Assembly: GCF_010731595.1 (NCBI RefSeq)
Contig: NZ_AP022582.1
Location: 3,782,001-3,846,000, forward strand
Reading direction: 5' to 3'
Origin: Mycobacterium seoulense
GTDB taxonomy: Bacteria; Actinomycetota; Actinomycetes; Mycobacteriales; Mycobacteriaceae
Length of the DNA: 64,000 nt
Shown: one piece after another, positions 21,273-29,327 of the stretch
Position numbering within the stretch: the first letter of the stretch is position 1
Layout: each line of letters starts with the position of its first letter
Made by a program: the position numbers and the translations under genes
Notes under the pieces: generated by a model
Database searches by the model: none
What the model was told of the DNA's origin: nothing
What the model saw: the letters and a program-made list of their open reading frames with translations, nothing else

Positions 21273-22072
21273 GGCACCAGCCGATCGGTGATGCGGTCGG
21301 CCCACAACAGGCCCCCGCACGCCAGGGTCGAACCGACGACCAGCAGCCATCCGCCGGCGTGCCCGTCGAGCAGGAAGGCCAGCGGCCGGGCGCCGATCAG
21401 TTGACCCAGCAGCACCCCGAGCACCGGCAGGGCCGCCAAGATCGCCGCCGTTGCCCGCGCGCCGGCCATGTTCGACGTCACCCGCGCCGAGAACCGTTGC
21501 CGCTCCGCGATATCGCGCTGCGCGGCGCGCATCAGGGTGGCTATCGCCAGGCCGTGGTCGCTGGCCAGTTGCCAGCACGACGCGAGGCGGTCCCACTGCG
21601 TGGGCAGGGTCGACGCTGGCGCCGCGGCGCGCAGGCCGGCCGCGACGTCGGCCCCCAATCTGGCGCGGGCCGCCACGGCCCGCAACGACTCCGCGACCGC
21701 ACCGGCGGTTTCGCCCGCGGCCACGCCGAACGCGCGCACCGGATGCGCGCCGACCCGCAGTTCGCCGACGAGCACGTCGAGTGCGGCTTCCAGCGCCCGC
21801 GCCTCGCGCGCGGCGCGCCGGCCGCGCCGGCCGCGGCGGTAGCGCAGGCCCGCGGTCGCGCCCACGACGGCCAGGGCCAGCACGGTGGTCAGCGGCAGTA
21901 CCGCCGCGGCGGCGGCCACCGCCCCCGCGGCAAGGCAGCCCGCCCCCCGCAGCCCGGCGAGCGGGCGGCGGCGACGGTTCGGCACGACGGGCGCGAGGCG
22001 GCGCCGCGGTGACGCCGGAAGGACGACGAGCGCGACGGCCAGCAGCAGTGCACCCGCGATGGGGCCGTTCAC
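21269..22072 (-). CDS. tadB: TadB-like inner-membrane platform protein (Rv3658c homologue)
   Basis: 267 residues with N-terminal hydrophobic segments, a type II secretion F domain (DRLASCWQLASDHGLAIATLM...) and two C-terminal membrane helices. It is longer than its TadC paralogue, as usual. It forms the platform through which the TadA ATPase drives pilin assembly. Its GTG start overlaps the stop of tadA by 4 nt (22069-22072). Confidence 0.83.
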   Translation of the reverse strand: MNGPIAGALLLAVALVVLPASPRRRLAPVVPNRRRRPLAGLRGAGCLAAGAVAAAAAVLPLTTVLALAVVGATAGLRYRRGRRGRRAAREARALEAALDVLVGELRVGAHPVRAFGVAAGETAGAVAESLRAVAARARLGADVAAGLRAAAPASTLPTQWDRLASCWQLASDHGLAIATLMRAAQRDIAERQRFSARVTSNMAGARATAAILAALPVLGVLLGQLIGARPLAFLLDGHAGGWLLVVGSTLACGGLLWADRITDRLVP

Positions 22073-23241
22073 GCCGGCATCCGGCTGTGCAGCAAGCGGC
22101 GCAGCCGCTCGGCGTCGCCGGTCGGGCCGCCGTCGGCATGCCACACCGTGACGGCCCGCACTCGCCCCGCGGTCGGGTGCAGCACGGCGATCTCGGCGAG
22201 CCGGCGCCGCCCGGCGCGATCCCGCGCGACGTGCAGCAGCACCTGCACGGCCGCGGCGAGCTGACTGTGCAGCGCCGCGCGATCGAGCCCGCCCAGCGCC
22301 CCGAGCGCCTCCAGCCGGGCGGGAACTTCGGCGGGGTTGTTCGCGTGCACCGTGCCCGCTCCCCCGTCGTGGCCGGTGTTCAGCGCCGCCAGCAGATCCA
22401 CCACCTCGGCGCCACGCACCTCGCCGACCACGATGCGGTCGGGCCGCATCCGCAGGGCTTGCCGCACGAGTTGACGCACGGCGACTTCGCCGACCCCTTC
22501 GACGTTGGCGCACCGCGCGACCAGCTTCACCACGTGCGGATGGCGGGGCGCCAACTCGGCGGCATCCTCGACGCAGACGATGCGTTCCGTCGCGGCCACG
22601 GCCCCGAGCATCGCCGCGAGCAGGGTCGTCTTGCCGGCTCCCGTCCCGCCGCACACCAGGAAGGCCAGCCGCGCGGCGATGATGTCGGCGACCAGGGCGG
22701 CGGCGTCGGGCGCCAGGGCGCCCGAGGCGGTCAGGGCCGCCAGGTCCTGACTGGCCGGCCGCAACACCCGCAGCGACAGGCAGGTGCCACCGGCCGCCAC
22801 CGGCGGCAGGACGGCGTGCAAGCGCACCGCAAACCCCGCCCCGATGCCGGTCAGCTGGCCGTCCACCCACGGCTGCGCGTCGTCCAGGCGCCGACCGGCG
22901 GCCAGCGCGAGCCGCTGCGCCAGCCGCCGCACCGCCGCCTCGTCGGCGAACCGGACCTGCGTGCGCCGCAAGCCATTTCCGTCGTCGACCCACACCGCGT
23001 CCGGCGCGGTGACCAGGACGTCGGTGGTGCCGTCGGCGCACAACAGCGGCTCGAGGATGCCGGCACCGGTCAGTTCGGTCTGCAGCACCCGCAGGTTGGC
23101 CAGCACCTCGGTGTCACCGAGCATCCCCCCGGACTCGGCCCGGATCGCGGCGGCGACGGCGTTCGGCCCCAACGGGGACCCGAACGGGGCCGATTCCGCG
23201 GCCAGCCGCTCGCGCACCCGATCGATCAGCGAACCGCTCAT
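22069..23241 (-). CDS. tadA: TadA/CpaF secretion ATPase (Rv3659c homologue)
   Basis: A 390-residue type II/IV secretion ATPase. Walker A is [15 protein letters not shown]. The Asp box and Walker B region [15 protein letters not shown], and the His box [14 protein letters not shown], are intact, so it should hydrolyse ATP and power pilus assembly at the cytoplasmic face. The protein belongs to the helicase/secretion-neighbourhood ATPase family. The ATG overlaps the tadZ stop as ATGA (23238-23241). Confidence 0.92.
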   Translation of the reverse strand: MSGSLIDRVRERLAAESAPFGSPLGPNAVAAAIRAESGGMLGDTEVLANLRVLQTELTGAGILEPLLCADGTTDVLVTAPDAVWVDDGNGLRRTQVRFADEAAVRRLAQRLALAAGRRLDDAQPWVDGQLTGIGAGFAVRLHAVLPPVAAGGTCLSLRVLRPASQDLAALTASGALAPDAAALVADIIAARLAFLVCGGTGAGKTTLLAAMLGAVAATERIVCVEDAAELAPRHPHVVKLVARCANVEGVGEVAVRQLVRQALRMRPDRIVVGEVRGAEVVDLLAALNTGHDGGAGTVHANNPAEVPARLEALGALGGLDRAALHSQLAAAVQVLLHVARDRAGRRRLAEIAVLHPTAGRVRAVTVWHADGGPTGDAERLRRLLHSRMPA

Positions 23242-24341
23242 GCGGCCCTACCGTTTCGTGCCGTACCCGACGACGCGCGCGGCAACACGGCGAGCACCTG
23301 ACGGGCCGCCGCCGCGAGCGCCGATCGCCGACCGACCCGCAGCCCACCACGTTCCAGCTGCTCGGCGACGCGCGGCTCGGCCCGCATGGACGCCAGCAAC
23401 GGCAGGCCGGCGAGGTCGGCGATCTCGGACGCCCGCAACCCGCCCGGCGACGGACCGCGCACCACCAATCCCACGTTGGGGTTGACGGCGGCCAGCACCG
23501 GAGCCAGCGCACCCGTCGCCGCGCATGCGCGGACATCGCATCGGCTGACCACGACGACGAGGTCGGCGGCGTCGAGGGCGGCCTGGGCCGCGTCGGTCAG
23601 ACGGCGCGGAAGGTCGCAGACCACCGTCACCGCCCCGCGGCGACCGGCATCGACGATCGCGTGCACCGGCCCGGGCGCCAACTCGTACCCACGCCGGGTG
23701 CCGGACAGCACGCTGACGCCCCGGTGTCGCGGCAGCGCCGCACGCACGGCCGACCAGTTGAGCCGGCCGCCCTGCAGGGCCAGATCGGGCCACCGCAGGC
23801 CCGTTGCGCTCTCCGCGCCCAGCAGCAGGTCGATCCCGCCGCCCCACGGGTCGAGGTCGACCACCAGCGCGTCGGCGGCGGCGTGCGCCAAGGCGGCCGC
23901 CAACGACGACGCGCCCGCGCCGCCGCACCCGCCGATGACGGCGACGACATCGCCGCGCGACCCGTCGTCGCGCGACGACTCGGCGGCCTCGGCGAGCGCG
24001 CGCACCAAGTCGCCCTCCTGCTCGGGCAGCCGCAGCACCCGCCCGGCACCCACCGCGACGGCAGCCGCCCACGTCGCGGTCTCCGGGCCGGCCGACGTCA
24101 GCACGGTCAGGTGGGCGCGGCGCGGCAGCGCCGCCCGCCCGCAGCGCTCGGCCGCCGCCTCGTCCAGCACCACGGCCGCGGCCGCCGACCACGTCTTGCG
24201 GCTCAACGCGCCGCCGGCATGGACGACCCGGACGCCGACGGCCGCGGCCACGCGATCCAATTCGCGGCGCAGTTCCGGGTCCGCCAACACCGCCAAGACG
24301 CCCGCGGAAGTCGCCACTTCCGCCGGAGGGGTGCCACTCAC
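23238..24341 (-). CDS. ssd: TadZ/CpaE-like MinD-family protein (Rv3660c, septum-site-determining homologue)
   Basis: 367 residues from the GTG at 24341. The N-terminal 110 residues form a receiver-like domain without an obvious phospho-acceptor. A MinD/ParA-type fold follows, with the deviant P-loop VIGGCGGAGASSLAAALA (both signature lysines are absent), VVDLDPWGGG, and CDLPRR. TadZ proteins localise Tad machines to the pole. The M. tuberculosis orthologue Rv3660c (ssd) was reported to affect septation and dormancy-linked gene expression when overproduced. It is the first gene of the seven-gene Tad operon, and its 5' region contains the divergently oriented Rv3661 and the 6C RNA. Confidence 0.85.
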   Translation of the reverse strand: MSGTPPAEVATSAGVLAVLADPELRRELDRVAAAVGVRVVHAGGALSRKTWSAAAAVVLDEAAAERCGRAALPRRAHLTVLTSAGPETATWAAAVAVGAGRVLRLPEQEGDLVRALAEAAESSRDDGSRGDVVAVIGGCGGAGASSLAAALAHAAADALVVDLDPWGGGIDLLLGAESATGLRWPDLALQGGRLNWSAVRAALPRHRGVSVLSGTRRGYELAPGPVHAIVDAGRRGAVTVVCDLPRRLTDAAQAALDAADLVVVVSRCDVRACAATGALAPVLAAVNPNVGLVVRGPSPGGLRASEIADLAGLPLLASMRAEPRVAEQLERGGLRVGRRSALAAAARQVLAVLPRASSGTARNGRAA

Positions 24342-24519
24342 GCGACCACTGTGTGGCCTGGCGATATTGGACGCCAGTCCCAAACGGGGGGTTTGTGGAT
24401 AGAGACGCGAGTGTGCACAAAGACTCGGTCGACGCATCGGCCGGAGCGCACGACGCGGAACGTCCGCAACTACTCCAACGGCCCCGCTGCACGGTCCGTA
24501 TGACCGGAACTGACCCGAG

Positions 24520-24614
24520 ATAAGGGACGACCCCCGCCAGGGGGGGAGGAGGCGAGGGTCGTCGTGCATCAGCCCCGGGGGGTCGGGCTGATACACCCTC
24601 GGCTCAGGCCGAGT
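24520..24614 (-). ncRNA. 6C small RNA (B11 / ncRv13660c homologue)
   Basis: On the minus strand three hairpins follow one another. The first is CTCGGC/GCCGAG with a four-base loop (24598-24613). The second is an 8-bp stem AUCAGCCC/GGGCUGAU (24568-24575 with 24585-24592) whose loop holds six C residues. The third is an 8-bp stem GACGACCC/GGGUCGUC (24526-24533 with 24556-24563) with an inner CGCC/GGCG stem and a loop holding seven C residues. Two C-rich loops define the 6C RNA, and the position between Rv3660c and Rv3661 and the ~95-nt size match B11 of M. tuberculosis. A TATAGT -10 box on the minus strand (24622-24627) fits the 5' end. The ends are estimates. Confidence 0.88.
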
Positions 24615-24621
24615 AATGCTT

Positions 24622-24627
24622 ACTATA
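24622..24627 (-). promoter_or_regulatory. -10 box of the 6C small RNA
   Basis: TATAGT on the minus strand, 7-8 nt ahead of the first hairpin of the 6C RNA. It is close to the sigma-A consensus. The 439-bp gap between tadZ and the Rv3661 homologue otherwise holds only this RNA, the tadZ leader and the Rv3661 promoter. Confidence 0.55.
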
Positions 24628-24768
24628 CACATGCCCAGCCGCGGTAACGCAATAGCTCTTTCTATGAAAGAACACGTTGAGCCGCAAGAACACTGCCGAT
24701 ACCGCAGGTCCCACTTTGCTGAGCGGCCGTTTCGGGTCCAAGGTTCCAGCGCCGGCGGACGACCGACC

Positions 24769-24774
24769 TATGCT
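24769..24774 (+). promoter_or_regulatory. Leaderless -10 box for the Rv3661 homologue
   Basis: TATGCT followed by exactly six bases and the GTG at 24781. A TTCCAG at 24744-24749 could be the -35 element (19-nt spacer). Confidence 0.6.
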
Positions 24775-24780
24775 GGGCCC

Positions 24781-25614
24781 GTGACCGTCTTCGACCCGGC
24801 CGACGCGCAGCACACGACTTCCCGGGCCCGCACCGCCGCCTTCTTCGACCTGGACAAGACGATCATCGCCAAGTCCAGCACGCTGGCGTTCAGCAAACCG
24901 TTCTTCAACCAGGGGCTGCTGAACCGCCGCGCCGTACTCAAGTCGAGCTACGCCCAGTTCATCTATCTGCTTTCCGGCGCCGATCATGACCAGATGGACC
25001 GGATGCGCATCCACATGACGAACATGGTCGCCGGCTGGGACGTGGAACAGGTCAAGTCGATCGTCAACGAGACGCTGCACGAGATCGTGACCCCGCTGGT
25101 GTTCGCCGAAGCCGCGGACCTGATCGCCGCCCACAAGTTGTGCGGCCGCGACGTCGTCGTGGTCTCCGCCTCGGGCGAGGAGATCGTGGCGCCCATCGCC
25201 CGGGCGCTCGGCGCCACGCATGCGATGGCGACCCGCATGGTCGTCGAGGACGGCCGGTACACGGGCGAGATCGCGTTCTACTGCTACGGCGAGGGCAAGG
25301 TGCAGGCGATCCGCGAGCTGGCCGCGCGCGAGGGCTACCCGCTGGAGCACTGCTACGCGTACTCCGACTCGATCACGGATTTGCCGATGCTCGAATCCGT
25401 CGGCCATCCCAGCGTGGTGAATCCCGACCGCGGACTGCGCCGGGAAGCCCTCGAGCGCGGTTGGCCGGTGCTGTCGTTCTCTCGGCCGGTGTCGCTGCGC
25501 GACCGCATCCCTGCGCCGTCGGGTGCGGCGATCGCGACGACCGCCGCGGTGGGCGTCAGTGCGCTGGCCGCCGGCGCGGTCACCTATTCGCTGTTGCGCC
25601 GCTTCGCGTTCTAG
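24781..25614 (+). CDS. HAD-IB hydrolase, SerB-like phosphatase (Rv3661 homologue)
   Basis: 277 residues. The HAD motifs are complete: motif I FFDLDKTI with both aspartates (near residue 23), motif II VVVSASGEE, the motif III lysine in YGEGKVQAI, and motif IV YSDSITDLPML. The C-terminus carries one predicted membrane anchor (AATTAAVGVSALAAGAVTYSLL), so the enzyme may be tethered to the membrane. The substrate is unknown; phosphoserine or phospholipid headgroup phosphatases share this fold. The gene is flanked by two small RNA genes, 6C upstream and Ms1 downstream, an arrangement also known in M. tuberculosis. Confidence 0.88.
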   Translation: MTVFDPADAQHTTSRARTAAFFDLDKTIIAKSSTLAFSKPFFNQGLLNRRAVLKSSYAQFIYLLSGADHDQMDRMRIHMTNMVAGWDVEQVKSIVNETLHEIVTPLVFAEAADLIAAHKLCGRDVVVVSASGEEIVAPIARALGATHAMATRMVVEDGRYTGEIAFYCYGEGKVQAIRELAAREGYPLEHCYAYSDSITDLPMLESVGHPSVVNPDRGLRREALERGWPVLSFSRPVSLRDRIPAPSGAAIATTAAVGVSALAAGAVTYSLLRRFAF

Positions 25615-25704
25615 CCCGCCGCGCAGCAAACACACCGCGGGCGCGCTGCTGCGCCGCTTGGAAAAGTTTGGACAAATTGGGCCTTGCTGCGCTAAGGGTC
25701 TAGT

Positions 25705-26015
25705 AGTACAAAGGAACCACGGAAGCCCGGTGAGGCCTAGGTCGATCCGGAAGAGAAGGTTCGATCTCCCGATCCGGGCACCCAGCACGGTGCTCGGCAC
25801 CCACGCGGAGTCATAGCCGCGATAATGGCAGAAGTGTTGCGGGCCTGCGTAATTGCGAAGTGCGGATGGAGTCGACGGCCCTTTGGGTGGGGTTGCGACC
25901 GGAAGCAGCGCAAGATCGCCGAGGCCAACCCACGCAGCCCCGAAATGCACGCATGGTAACCGAGTTCCGTGCTAGCGGGCGGCGAACCGAATTATTCGGG
26001 GCGTCGCCCGCTTTG
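25705..26015 (+). ncRNA. Ms1 RNA (MTS2823 / ncRv13661 homologue)
   Basis: The 457-bp gap between the Rv3661 and Rv3662c homologues has no convincing coding frame. It has a TTGGAC -35-like element at 25668-25673, TAAGGG/TAGTAG-type -10 candidates at 25693-25706, and a strong two-part terminator hairpin ending near 26015. Position, strand and about 310-nt length match MTS2823, the M. tuberculosis counterpart of Ms1. That abundant stationary-phase RNA binds RNA polymerase core lacking sigma factor. Inverted GATCCGG/CCGGATC-like segments in the 5' half would help form the long helix. The 5' end is an estimate. Confidence 0.8.
25974..26015 (+). terminator. Terminator hairpin of Ms1
   Basis: AGCGGGCG (25974-25981) pairs with CGCCCGCT (26005-26012). 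Inside it, CCGAAT (25987-25992) pairs with ATTCGG (25994-25999), making a long interrupted stem followed by TTT. It is a good intrinsic-type terminator by mycobacterial standards. Confidence 0.65.
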
Positions 26016-26071
26016 CATTGTCGGACGCATTTTCCGCAGGCGTTTTTCCCGGCGGCCGGCTACCGATCCAG

Positions 26072-26830
26072 CTATCGACTCGACAGCGACTCGGCGATCG
26101 TGAGAGCCTCCTGCGCACCGGCGCGCATCGCCCGGCAGCAGAGCACCAGCCAGCCGCCCACCCCCTCCGGGGTGCCGTCGGCGAAGCCCTGGGCGGCGGC
26201 CCGATAGTCGGCGGGCTGGCGCATCCAACTGACCTCGGGCACACCCAATCCGTGTGGGTCCAGCCCGCTGGCGATGGTCACCAAACGCGACACGGCGCGG
26301 GCCACCACGCCGTCCGCGCTGCCGAACGGCCGCAGCGTCAGCAGCTCGCCGTGGGCGACGGCGGCGACCACCGGCGCCGGTGCCTGGGTGCCGCCGCTCA
26401 CCAACTCCGCCAGCACCTCCAGCCGCGGCCCCACCCCGGCATCGGCGCGGGGCCGGCCCAGCCTGTCCTCGTCGACCTGGTCGGCCGCCGCCAGCATGTG
26501 CAGGCGGGCCAGCGCCTGCAACGGCGCCCGCCGCCAGATCCCGACCAGTGGACCCTCGCCGCCCTCGAGCGCCTGAGCCACCCGCAACGCACCGCCGAAC
26601 ACCGGATCGCTGACCACCGCCGCGTCCGCGAGGTCTTCGAGCCGCACGGGGCCGCCGTCCAGCACCGACGAGGCGCGGGCCGCCCGCAACGCCGCTTCGG
26701 CCGCGGTCACCGGCCAGCCCCGCAGGTTCGCCCGGTGGCGATGGGCACGGCCCAGCGCGTCGCGGGCCCGGTCGCTGGCCTCGGCGACGCCCGGCAACTC
26801 CAGCAGGGGAGCCAGTGGATCAGCCGTCAC
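26072..26830 (-). CDS. Fic-like protein with degenerate motif (Rv3662c homologue)
   Basis: A 252-residue soluble helical protein. The segment GELLTLRPFGSADGVVARAVSRLV (around residue 170) lines up with the Fic core HPFxDGNGRxxR. The catalytic His is Arg, the GN pair is changed and one residue is inserted, so AMP-transfer activity is unlikely. M. tuberculosis Rv3662c is annotated only as conserved hypothetical. It follows dppD after 11 nt but may have its own start: TAGGTT on the minus strand (26839-26844) is 8 nt before the GTG at 26830. The Fic relationship is my inference from motif alignment. Confidence 0.72.
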   Translation of the reverse strand: MTADPLAPLLELPGVAEASDRARDALGRAHRHRANLRGWPVTAAEAALRAARASSVLDGGPVRLEDLADAAVVSDPVFGGALRVAQALEGGEGPLVGIWRRAPLQALARLHMLAAADQVDEDRLGRPRADAGVGPRLEVLAELVSGGTQAPAPVVAAVAHGELLTLRPFGSADGVVARAVSRLVTIASGLDPHGLGVPEVSWMRQPADYRAAAQGFADGTPEGVGGWLVLCCRAMRAGAQEALTIAESLSSR

Positions 26831-26841
26831 GGGTAGCCAAC

Positions 26842-28467
26842 CTATCGCGGTGGCGCGGGCGCGCCGGGGATGGCCGCCAGCAGCTGGCGGGTGTATTCGT
26901 GCCGGGGCCGGCTGAACAGCTCCTCGGTGGGCGCCCGCTCCACCACGCTGCCGGCGCGCATCACCAGGACGTCGTCGGCGATCTGCCGGATCACCGCCAG
27001 GTCGTGGCTGATGAACAGGTAGGCGAGTCGGAGCTCGGCCTGCAGGCCGGCCAGCAACTGAAGTATCTGGGCCTGCACCAGGACATCGAGCGCGGAGACC
27101 GCCTCGTCGCAGACCAACACCTCGGGCCGCAGCGCCAGCGCCCGGGCGATCGCGACGCGCTGCCGTTGGCCACCCGAAAGCTCGCGGGGCAGCCGCCCCA
27201 GCACGGACGCCGGCAGCGCGACCTGGTCGACGAGCTCGCGCACCGCGCGCTCGCGCTGCCGGCGGTCACCGACGCGGTGGACGCGCAGCGGTTCCTCGAC
27301 GGCGCGGAACACGGTGTACATCGGATCCAGGCTGCTGTAGGGATTCTGGAAGACGGGCTGCACCCTTCGCCGGAATGCCAGCTGCTGATCGCGGTTCAGT
27401 GCGGCGTCGACGCGGGTGCCGTCGAAGACGACCGTGCCGGAAGTGGGGGGCAGCAGGCCCAGCACCATTCGCGCCAGCGTGGATTTGCCCGAACCCGACT
27501 CCCCCACGACGGCCAGGGTGCTCGCCCGCCGCAGCCGAAACGAAACCCCATCGACGGCACGGAATTCCGCTCGCCGCCGCGCGCGCCACCCGGGAGTCAC
27601 GCGGGACTCGCGGTAGACCTTCGTCAGCTCCGAGGCGACGAGGACGTCGTCGGACTCCGGGTGATCCGGGCGCGGTCGGACCGGACTCTTGACCGCCAGC
27701 GACGGCGCCGCGGCCACCAGGCGACGGGTGTACTCGTGTTGCGGGTCGCGCAGGATCGACTCCGCCGCACCGGATTCCACCACGACCCCGGCCCGCATCA
27801 CGACCACGGACTCGGCGCGTTCGGCGGCCAGCGCCAGGTCGTGGGTGATCAGCAGCAGCGCGGTGCCGAGTTCGGCGGTGAGTCCCTGCAAGTGGTCGAG
27901 CACCTGGCGCTGCACGGTGACGTCCAGCGCGGAGGTCGGCTCGTCGGCGATCAGCAGCCGCGGCCGGCCCGCCAACCCGATCGCGATCAGCGCCCGCTGA
28001 CACATCCCGCCGGACAGCTGATGCGGATAGCGACCCGCTTGCCTCGCCGGGTCCGGCAACCCGGCCTGGGCGAGCAGCTCCACCGCGGCTCGTCGCGTCC
28101 TGCGGTCGGAAGTGTTGGCCCGCAGCGCTTCGGAGACTTGGAAGCCCACCTTCCAGACGGGGTTGAGGTTCGTCATCGGGTCCTGAGGTATGTAGCCGAT
28201 CTCGCGGCCCCTGATCGAGCGCAGCGTCCGGCGGTTGGCCCCGGCGAGGTCGGTTCCGTCGAAGAAGACGCGCCCGGCGGTGATCCGCCCGCCGGGGGGA
28301 AGCAGCCCGAGGACGGCGGCCGCCGTGGTGGATTTGCCCGAGCCGGACTCACCCACCACCGCGACGGTCTGGCCGGGCAGCACGGTGAGGTCCACGCCGC
28401 GGACGGCGGCCTGATGGCCGAAGTCGACTCTGAGCCCCTCGACGGCCAGCAGCGGTCCGGCGTTCAC
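26842..28467 (-). CDS. dppD: Dipeptide/oligopeptide ABC transporter, fused double ATPase DppD (Rv3663c homologue)
   Basis: A 541-residue protein containing two complete ABC ATPase domains in one chain (DppD-DppF type). The first half has GESGSGKST, the LSGGM signature and LLIADEPTSALD. The second has GESGSGKSTLARM, LSGGQRQRVAIARAL and VLVCDEAVSALD. It energises peptide import through DppB/DppC. The GTG start overlaps the dppC stop as GTGA (28464-28467). M. tuberculosis DppABCD has been linked to tetrapeptide and heme uptake; specificity here is inferred. Confidence 0.93.
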   Translation of the reverse strand: MNAGPLLAVEGLRVDFGHQAAVRGVDLTVLPGQTVAVVGESGSGKSTTAAAVLGLLPPGGRITAGRVFFDGTDLAGANRRTLRSIRGREIGYIPQDPMTNLNPVWKVGFQVSEALRANTSDRRTRRAAVELLAQAGLPDPARQAGRYPHQLSGGMCQRALIAIGLAGRPRLLIADEPTSALDVTVQRQVLDHLQGLTAELGTALLLITHDLALAAERAESVVVMRAGVVVESGAAESILRDPQHEYTRRLVAAAPSLAVKSPVRPRPDHPESDDVLVASELTKVYRESRVTPGWRARRRAEFRAVDGVSFRLRRASTLAVVGESGSGKSTLARMVLGLLPPTSGTVVFDGTRVDAALNRDQQLAFRRRVQPVFQNPYSSLDPMYTVFRAVEEPLRVHRVGDRRQRERAVRELVDQVALPASVLGRLPRELSGGQRQRVAIARALALRPEVLVCDEAVSALDVLVQAQILQLLAGLQAELRLAYLFISHDLAVIRQIADDVLVMRAGSVVERAPTEELFSRPRHEYTRQLLAAIPGAPAPPR

Positions 28468-29327
28468 GGCCGCCACGCTCGCGACGCCGGATCCAGGGCG
28501 TCGCGCAATGCGTCGCCCATCATCATGAAGGCCAGCACCGTGATCGCCAGTGCGCCGGCGGGATAGAACAGAATGGGCGAGCCCGCCCGCAGCCGCGTCT
28601 GGGCGAGGTTGATGTCGCCGCCCCAGGACACCACCGTCGGCGGCAATCCGACACCGAGGTAGGACAGCGTGGCCTCGGTGACGATGAAGACGCCCAGCGC
28701 GATGGTGGCCATCGCGACGACCGGGCCCAGGGCGTTGGGCAGAGCGTGGCGCAGCAGGATTTGAAAGCGGCTCAGCCCCAATGCTTTCGCGGCCAGCACG
28801 AAGTCGCTGGCGCGCACCGCGAGCACCGATCCCCGCGCGATGCGGGCCACCTGGGGCCAGCCGAACAGGGCGAGGATGGCGATCACGGTCCACACCGTGC
28901 GATGGTGCATGACCTGCATGAGCACGATCGCGGCCAGCAGCAGCGGCAAGCCGAAGAACACGTCGCTGACGCGCGAGACCAGCGCGTCGATCCAGCCGCC
29001 GTAGAAGCCCGCCAGCGCGCCGAGTGCGCCGCCGACGACGAACACCACCAGGGCCGCCCCCACGCCGACGGTGACCGAGGCCCGCGCGCCGTAGATGGTG
29101 CGGGCGTAGACATCGTGGCCCTGCAGGTCGGTGCCGAACCAATGGGCGCCCGACGGCGGGAGCAGGCTCTGGCTGGGATCGGCGTAGGCGGGGTCGGCCC
29201 CGGTGAACACCGCCGGAAACATCGCGACGACCACGATGAACACGATGAGCAGGCCGGCGACGATGAACTTCGGGCGCCCACGCAACCCCCGCCACGTGTC
29301 GCGCCAGAAGCCGCTGCGCTCAGCCAT
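28464..29327 (-). CDS. dppC: Dipeptide ABC transporter permease DppC (Rv3664c homologue)
   Basis: 287 residues with an N-terminal membrane helix (FIVAGLLIVFIVVVAMFP), an extracytoplasmic loop (TDLQGHDVYART) and five further segments. The binding-protein-dependent transport EAA loop is visible as RASDFVLAAKALGLSRFQILLRHALPN. It forms the channel with DppB. The 5' end overlaps dppB by 8 nt, consistent with one operon. Confidence 0.93.
   Translation of the reverse strand: MAERSGFWRDTWRGLRGRPKFIVAGLLIVFIVVVAMFPAVFTGADPAYADPSQSLLPPSGAHWFGTDLQGHDVYARTIYGARASVTVGVGAALVVFVVGGALGALAGFYGGWIDALVSRVSDVFFGLPLLLAAIVLMQVMHHRTVWTVIAILALFGWPQVARIARGSVLAVRASDFVLAAKALGLSRFQILLRHALPNALGPVVAMATIALGVFIVTEATLSYLGVGLPPTVVSWGGDINLAQTRLRAGSPILFYPAGALAITVLAFMMMGDALRDALDPASRAWRP

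Noticed and set aside
21451..23301. 616-residue plus-strand frame across the Tad operon
   Set aside because: Low-complexity Arg/Pro/Ala sequence opposite well-recognised tadA/tadB genes; a shadow frame.
26842..29295. Single 817-residue protein joining dppC and dppD regions
   Set aside because: The N-terminal part is out of the dppC frame and composition-biased; dppD has its own GTG overlapping the dppC stop as GTGA.
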